Positions 57,844-64,000 of a DNA stretch of 64,000 nt are shown here, one piece after another; positions within the stretch are counted from its first letter, which is position 1; each line of letters begins with the position of its first letter. The stretch spans positions 5,642,001-5,706,000 of the forward strand of contig NZ_CP187232.1 in the NCBI RefSeq assembly GCF_049674955.1, read 5' to 3'. This stretch comes from Sphaerisporangium viridialbum. Its GTDB lineage: Bacteria > Actinomycetota > Actinomycetes > Streptosporangiales > Streptosporangiaceae. Under the pieces are notes generated by a model, which had not been told where the DNA came from, ran no database searches, and was given only the letters and a program-made list of their open reading frames with translations. The position numbers were made by a program, and so were the translations under genes.

Positions 57844-60554
57844 CTCCCGCCACCGACGCCCAGCTGCGACTGGAACCCGTGGTGAGCTGGCCGCGTTCCA
57901 TGACAGCGGGGCGCCCGCATCTGGTCGCGGTCGATCTCCGCCTCGCGGGTCCCATCCGGGACTGGCCGTACGAGGAGGAAGAGTTCGCCTTCACCTGCGT
58001 GCTGGACGGGTCGACCGGCTTCTCCGTCGCGGCCGTGCACGACGCCAGCGTCATCGTGCACCGCTTCGGCGGGTCGTACGGCCCGGCCGAGTTCGTCGTC
58101 ACCCCCGACGAGACGCTCGGCGACCGCTCCCTGTGGCTCACCATCGTCACTCCGCGCGGCGTCGTGATACGTACGATCGAGCTACCGGCCGGCGTCAACG
58201 CCGAGGCGGCCGGCGACATCCCCACCGTGACGCGTCCGGTGCTCGCCAAGTTCTCCGTCGCCCGTGCCACCGGCTACGCGGTCGCGGCCGAGGTCGATGA
58301 TTCACTTCTCGAAGACCACATCGACCAGCGGGCGAGCGACCCGGTCGAGGAGGCCGCTCGCTTCGAGCGGCGCCTGTGCGTCGCGGTCGATGTTTTCGCC
58401 CATAGCAGCCTGAACCACCAGCGACAGGTCGAGACGCGGCACCGGTTGCGGGTCGCCGTCACCGACGCGTGCCGATTGGCCGGTGTGGATCCCGATGACT
58501 TCCTCATAGAGGAATCCGGTGACGGCCTGCTCTTGCTCCTACCGCGCAGCGTCGACGTCAGCCGGGTCCTACCGGAGTTCCTCACCGGCATGCGAGACGC
58601 CGTCTCCCTGCTGAACCGTGCGGTCAGAAGAGAGGCTCGGCTCCGGCTTCGCATCGCGCTCGGTCATGGCATGGTCAACCTCGCGGCGACCGGCCCGTCC
58701 GCGCAACCGCTGGTAGAAGTCTTCCGCGTACTCGATTCGACGGAGCTACGGCTCGCGCTGACCCGGAGCGAGAATGGCGACATCGCGGTGGGCATGACCG
58801 ACGAGCTTTACCGCGAGACCGACTCTGACGAGGCCATCCGGCGACTTCTCCCGGATTTGAGACGTACCAAGGTGCGGATCAAGAACTTCTCCGTACTCGC
58901 GTGGATCTCTGTGCTGCCGGCTGAGGACACTCCCAGCGAAAGCGGCGACGGGGAGTCTCCTGAGCAAACCCTGTATCCGGTCGTCATCCTGTCCGGCAGA
59001 TATGACCCGTACGACTTGACGCACCTGCTACGTGCCAGATTCGACGCCAAGGCCACGCTCCTGTACGGCACCGCCGAGCAGTGCGCCGTGCTCATCACCG
59101 ACCCGGGCGAGCGGTCGGACGACGCCCTGAGCAGGATCCGCGCGATCGTGGGCGAGGGAAATCCCGACGCGCGCGTCGAATTCCAGCGCTATCCCTTCCG
59201 CCCCTCCACACTGAGCACGCTGCGCGTGCAGGGGCCCGACGGACGGGAGTTCACGTTCCACGCCGTGCCGACGACGACTCACCTGGCCGACATCTCGCAG
59301 ACTGTGCTGGCGAACTACCTCCATGAGGGTGTTGACGATCGTCTTCTCGAAACCGCGCTCGACTGGATCGCCCCCGATGGAACTCACCGCCGTCTGAACC
59401 CAGATCAGATGGTGCATGACGCGGGGCTCGGCGACGGCGACGAACTGCGCGTCAACGTGGCGGTGACGGCGGGCCAACCCGGCGAGTCCGACGATCCGCT
59501 CGATCTGCTGCTGAAATCGCCGGATGTCCACCTCATCGTCGACGGGGACAACGTCGCCGCGAACGCGTATCGCGACCTGCCGCTCGCCGACCGGCGGTCG
59601 CGGTTGCTCGCCGGCCTCGCCGGCCTGGCCTCCAGGTCGCGGAAAGAGATCACGTGCGTGTTCGACCTGGGGCCGCCGGACACATCGACCACCTTCAGCT
59701 CTCCTCGCGGGGTGCGCGTGCTGCTCAGTCCGGAGTCGGCTGTCGATGATCTGATAGTTCGGCTCGTACGAGAGGAGGACGCCGGGCGGACCGTCGTGCT
59801 GGTCTCCGCTGACCTCATGATCGCCGAGATGGCCCGCCGGGCCGGTGCCCAGACTGTGACGCCCAGCATGCTGACGCGCAGCATCGCCCGGCTGACCAGC
59901 AGGAACGTGTATCTCTTCTGCCTGCTCGACTGCTCGGCCTCGATGGCCGCCGGGGGCAAGATCGAGGCTTTGAACGTCGTGCTCCGGGGAACGGTCGCGA
60001 AGCTACGACGCACCGCGGCCGGCGAGCCGACGACACGGCTGACCATGGGCGTGATCACTTTCTCAAGTGAAGCGCGGTGGCACCCTCAGCGACCAGCGCC
60101 GATCGAGGACCTCCAGTGGCAGGACGTCACCGCGGGCGGCCGTACGAACTTCGCCGCGCCTCTCAGCTTGCTAACAAGTCAACTTGACACGCTTTCCGCC
60201 ATGGCCGACACGTTGACGTCCGTGATAGTCCTGGCCACCGACGGTCATCCCACCGACAGCAATGAACACTGGCGGGCGGCCCTCGACGAGCTCGACCGCA
60301 CCCCGGTGGGACGACGCGCGCTTCGAATGGCCATCGCCATCGGGGGAGACGCGGACACGACGATGTTGAGGGAGTACCTTGCCCGACCGGATCTTCAGCC
60401 TCTTACGGCGAAAGACCCGGAGGAACTACACGCCGCCTTTCAAACGGTTTCCGAGGCGGTGGCGAGGGCGATACGGACCCCAGAACTCCTCACGGCAACG
60501 TACCCGGCGCCACGACCGCTCCAGCGCCCTGACAACTCGCCCGGCATCTGGTGA
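57840..60554 (+). CDS. Five-part protein: cyclase-like, ubiquitin-like, NYN nuclease, vWA
   Basis: 904 residues. Residues 1-125: beta-rich N-terminal domain (RLEPVVSWPRSMTAGRPHLVAVDL). 172-355: nucleotide-cyclase-like fold (RLCVAVDVFAHSS, LIEESGDGLLLLLP, RLRIALGHGMV), probably non-catalytic because the second metal Asp and base-contact residues are not evident. 378-455: small alpha/beta domain. 459-545: beta-grasp pattern ending GLGDGDELRVNV, likely ubiquitin-like. 558-685: YacP-type NYN/PIN nuclease, VDGDNV (Asp568/570), VFDLG (Asp609), AVDDLI (Asp636/637), SADLM (Asp658). 688-880: vWA with intact MIDAS (DCSAS 697-701, Thr769, Asp801). It may be both sensor and RNase effector. Confidence 0.8.
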   Translation: MTPATDAQLRLEPVVSWPRSMTAGRPHLVAVDLRLAGPIRDWPYEEEEFAFTCVLDGSTGFSVAAVHDASVIVHRFGGSYGPAEFVVTPDETLGDRSLWLTIVTPRGVVIRTIELPAGVNAEAAGDIPTVTRPVLAKFSVARATGYAVAAEVDDSLLEDHIDQRASDPVEEAARFERRLCVAVDVFAHSSLNHQRQVETRHRLRVAVTDACRLAGVDPDDFLIEESGDGLLLLLPRSVDVSRVLPEFLTGMRDAVSLLNRAVRREARLRLRIALGHGMVNLAATGPSAQPLVEVFRVLDSTELRLALTRSENGDIAVGMTDELYRETDSDEAIRRLLPDLRRTKVRIKNFSVLAWISVLPAEDTPSESGDGESPEQTLYPVVILSGRYDPYDLTHLLRARFDAKATLLYGTAEQCAVLITDPGERSDDALSRIRAIVGEGNPDARVEFQRYPFRPSTLSTLRVQGPDGREFTFHAVPTTTHLADISQTVLANYLHEGVDDRLLETALDWIAPDGTHRRLNPDQMVHDAGLGDGDELRVNVAVTAGQPGESDDPLDLLLKSPDVHLIVDGDNVAANAYRDLPLADRRSRLLAGLAGLASRSRKEITCVFDLGPPDTSTTFSSPRGVRVLLSPESAVDDLIVRLVREEDAGRTVVLVSADLMIAEMARRAGAQTVTPSMLTRSIARLTSRNVYLFCLLDCSASMAAGGKIEALNVVLRGTVAKLRRTAAGEPTTRLTMGVITFSSEARWHPQRPAPIEDLQWQDVTAGGRTNFAAPLSLLTSQLDTLSAMADTLTSVIVLATDGHPTDSNEHWRAALDELDRTPVGRRALRMAIAIGGDADTTMLREYLARPDLQPLTAKDPEELHAAFQTVSEAVARAIRTPELLTATYPAPRPLQRPDNSPGIW

Positions 60555-61619
60555 CCGAACCCCGGGGCACGGCTGTGCCGTACGGCAATGCGGCATGAAC
60601 CGTGCCTCCGACTCAGGGGCCGGCGAACGTCGGCGACTCTGGACTAGTTCGGACCGGGTAGGTCAGAGACTTCGAGAAGCAGAGTGGTGAATCGGAAGCC
60701 TATTCCCATGCCGATGACCAGAATCTTCTCTCCCCCTTGGAGTTGTCCACCGCGGAGAAGGTGATCGATACCGAGGAGCGCGTCACAGGGGCCGACATGG
60801 CCGATCTCTCGTAAAAACGGCCATGTGGTACGACTCTGCGCGATGCCCAGGGGTTCCAGGATGAGAGCGGAGAGCTGAGCGAGGCCGACTCCGGTCACTG
60901 CGACCTTCGCCACCTCCGGCAACTCGACTCCCGACTCCTCCAGCACCTGCCTCACTGTTCTTATGCCGGCATCTCGGATGATCGGAAGGTAGGGCCCGAG
61001 GCCGGTCTGCTGGGCCAGCATGATATTCCCGTTCTCCAGATCTTCCCGGACCGCGACGAGCGACTCGAGCTCGGACGCGGAGGTGTGAGAACTGGCTATC
61101 AGCCGGGCATATCCGCCGTCGCGCGACAGAACCGCCGCGGCGGCACCATCCGAAAGGAAAATGCCCAGCGATTCCTGCCATCGCCGCAACCTACCCGTCT
61201 GGTAGCGACCCGCCGCGGTGACCATCGTGGCGTTGGCGGAAGGGTCGGATCTCAGCAAGCCCGCCGCGACGACGAGGCCCGTCGCTCCCCCGTTGCTCGC
61301 CGCTCCCAGTTCGAATGCCAGCGCCTCGGACGCGCCGAGGACCCGTTGCACGTGACAGGCGGGCGCGAAATGGTCCTGATCATCCAAACAGGCGTAGACG
61401 AGCGACGCGATGTCATCGGCGTTGCGTCCCGAGTTCTTCATCGCGTCGACTGCCGCCATCCCCGCCATCTCCGCCGCCGAGTAGTCCCGCGAAATGGTGA
61501 GGGACGCCCAGTCGGACAGCTTGAGGCTGGTCGGATTGGCACTGACGGCGCTGCCGCTCAGCACGTCCTCGACGTTCACCCGGGGCGGCAGGAACCTCCC
61601 TGTGCCGCAGATGAAGACG

Positions 61620-64000
<2,381 letters not shown>

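Overview
The window is high-GC actinomycete DNA. GTG starts, ATGA/GTGA gene overlaps, a WhiB protein, a TIGR03085-type protein, ECF sigma factors and a modular type I PKS all fit this. A Streptosporangiales-like host is my guess from gene style only. The window has two parts. Positions 1 to about 40,380 are an integrated, phage-derived mobile element. From about 40,430 to 64,000 is host chromosome.

The element runs off the left edge of the window and ends on the right at a tyrosine integrase (39,066-40,379). No capsid, portal or terminase gene is visible, so this is the early, recombination and regulation half of a prophage, or a phage-derived element without structural genes. From 14,704 down to 515 a leftward run of about 30 mostly overlapping genes includes a PD-(D/E)XK nuclease, a phiC31 gp3-like protein, a RuvC-like resolvase followed by an HNH endonuclease, a WhiB protein, a J-domain protein and a replication-type HTH protein. 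A divergent gene at 14,984 is the best repressor candidate. From 15.5 to 22.3 kb lie regulators (LuxR-type, tandem GntR, ECF sigma factor), an HU protein and small membrane proteins. From 22.3 to 38.5 kb lie two DNA methyltransferase-like genes, a DUF4238 gene, an ArdC-like protein, an intein-containing UvrD-like helicase, two non-phage-like cargo genes and two tandem winged-helix proteins. Two dispersed cis-elements tie the element together: an 18-bp palindrome (GATAGCGGTTCCGCTATC type, nine sites), and arrays of 9-bp units (GACGCGTCC type, six loci).

The chromosome begins with an acyl-CoA dehydrogenase, a secreted LVIVD protein, a DUF305 lipoprotein, a metallopeptidase-vWA/MoxR pair, a nitronate monooxygenase-like enzyme, a sigma factor with a SnoaL-like tail and a small partner, a beta-lactamase-fold hydrolase and a secreted lipase-like protein.

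The most interesting region is 53,324-60,554. It is a tightly coupled five-gene operon: a small trypco1-like protein, a BchI/MoxR-like AAA+ ATPase, a BchD-like vWA protein with a damaged MIDAS, a CHAT peptidase with His/Cys intact, and a 904-residue protein joining a cyclase-like domain, a probable ubiquitin-like domain, a YacP-type NYN nuclease domain and an intact vWA domain. The layout fits an NTP-driven biological-conflict (defence or programmed death) system. The single-polypeptide combination of the last gene is one I do not recognise. A converging PKS terminus (KR-ACP-thioesterase) and a KAS III-like protein with a Ser in place of the active-site Cys close the window.
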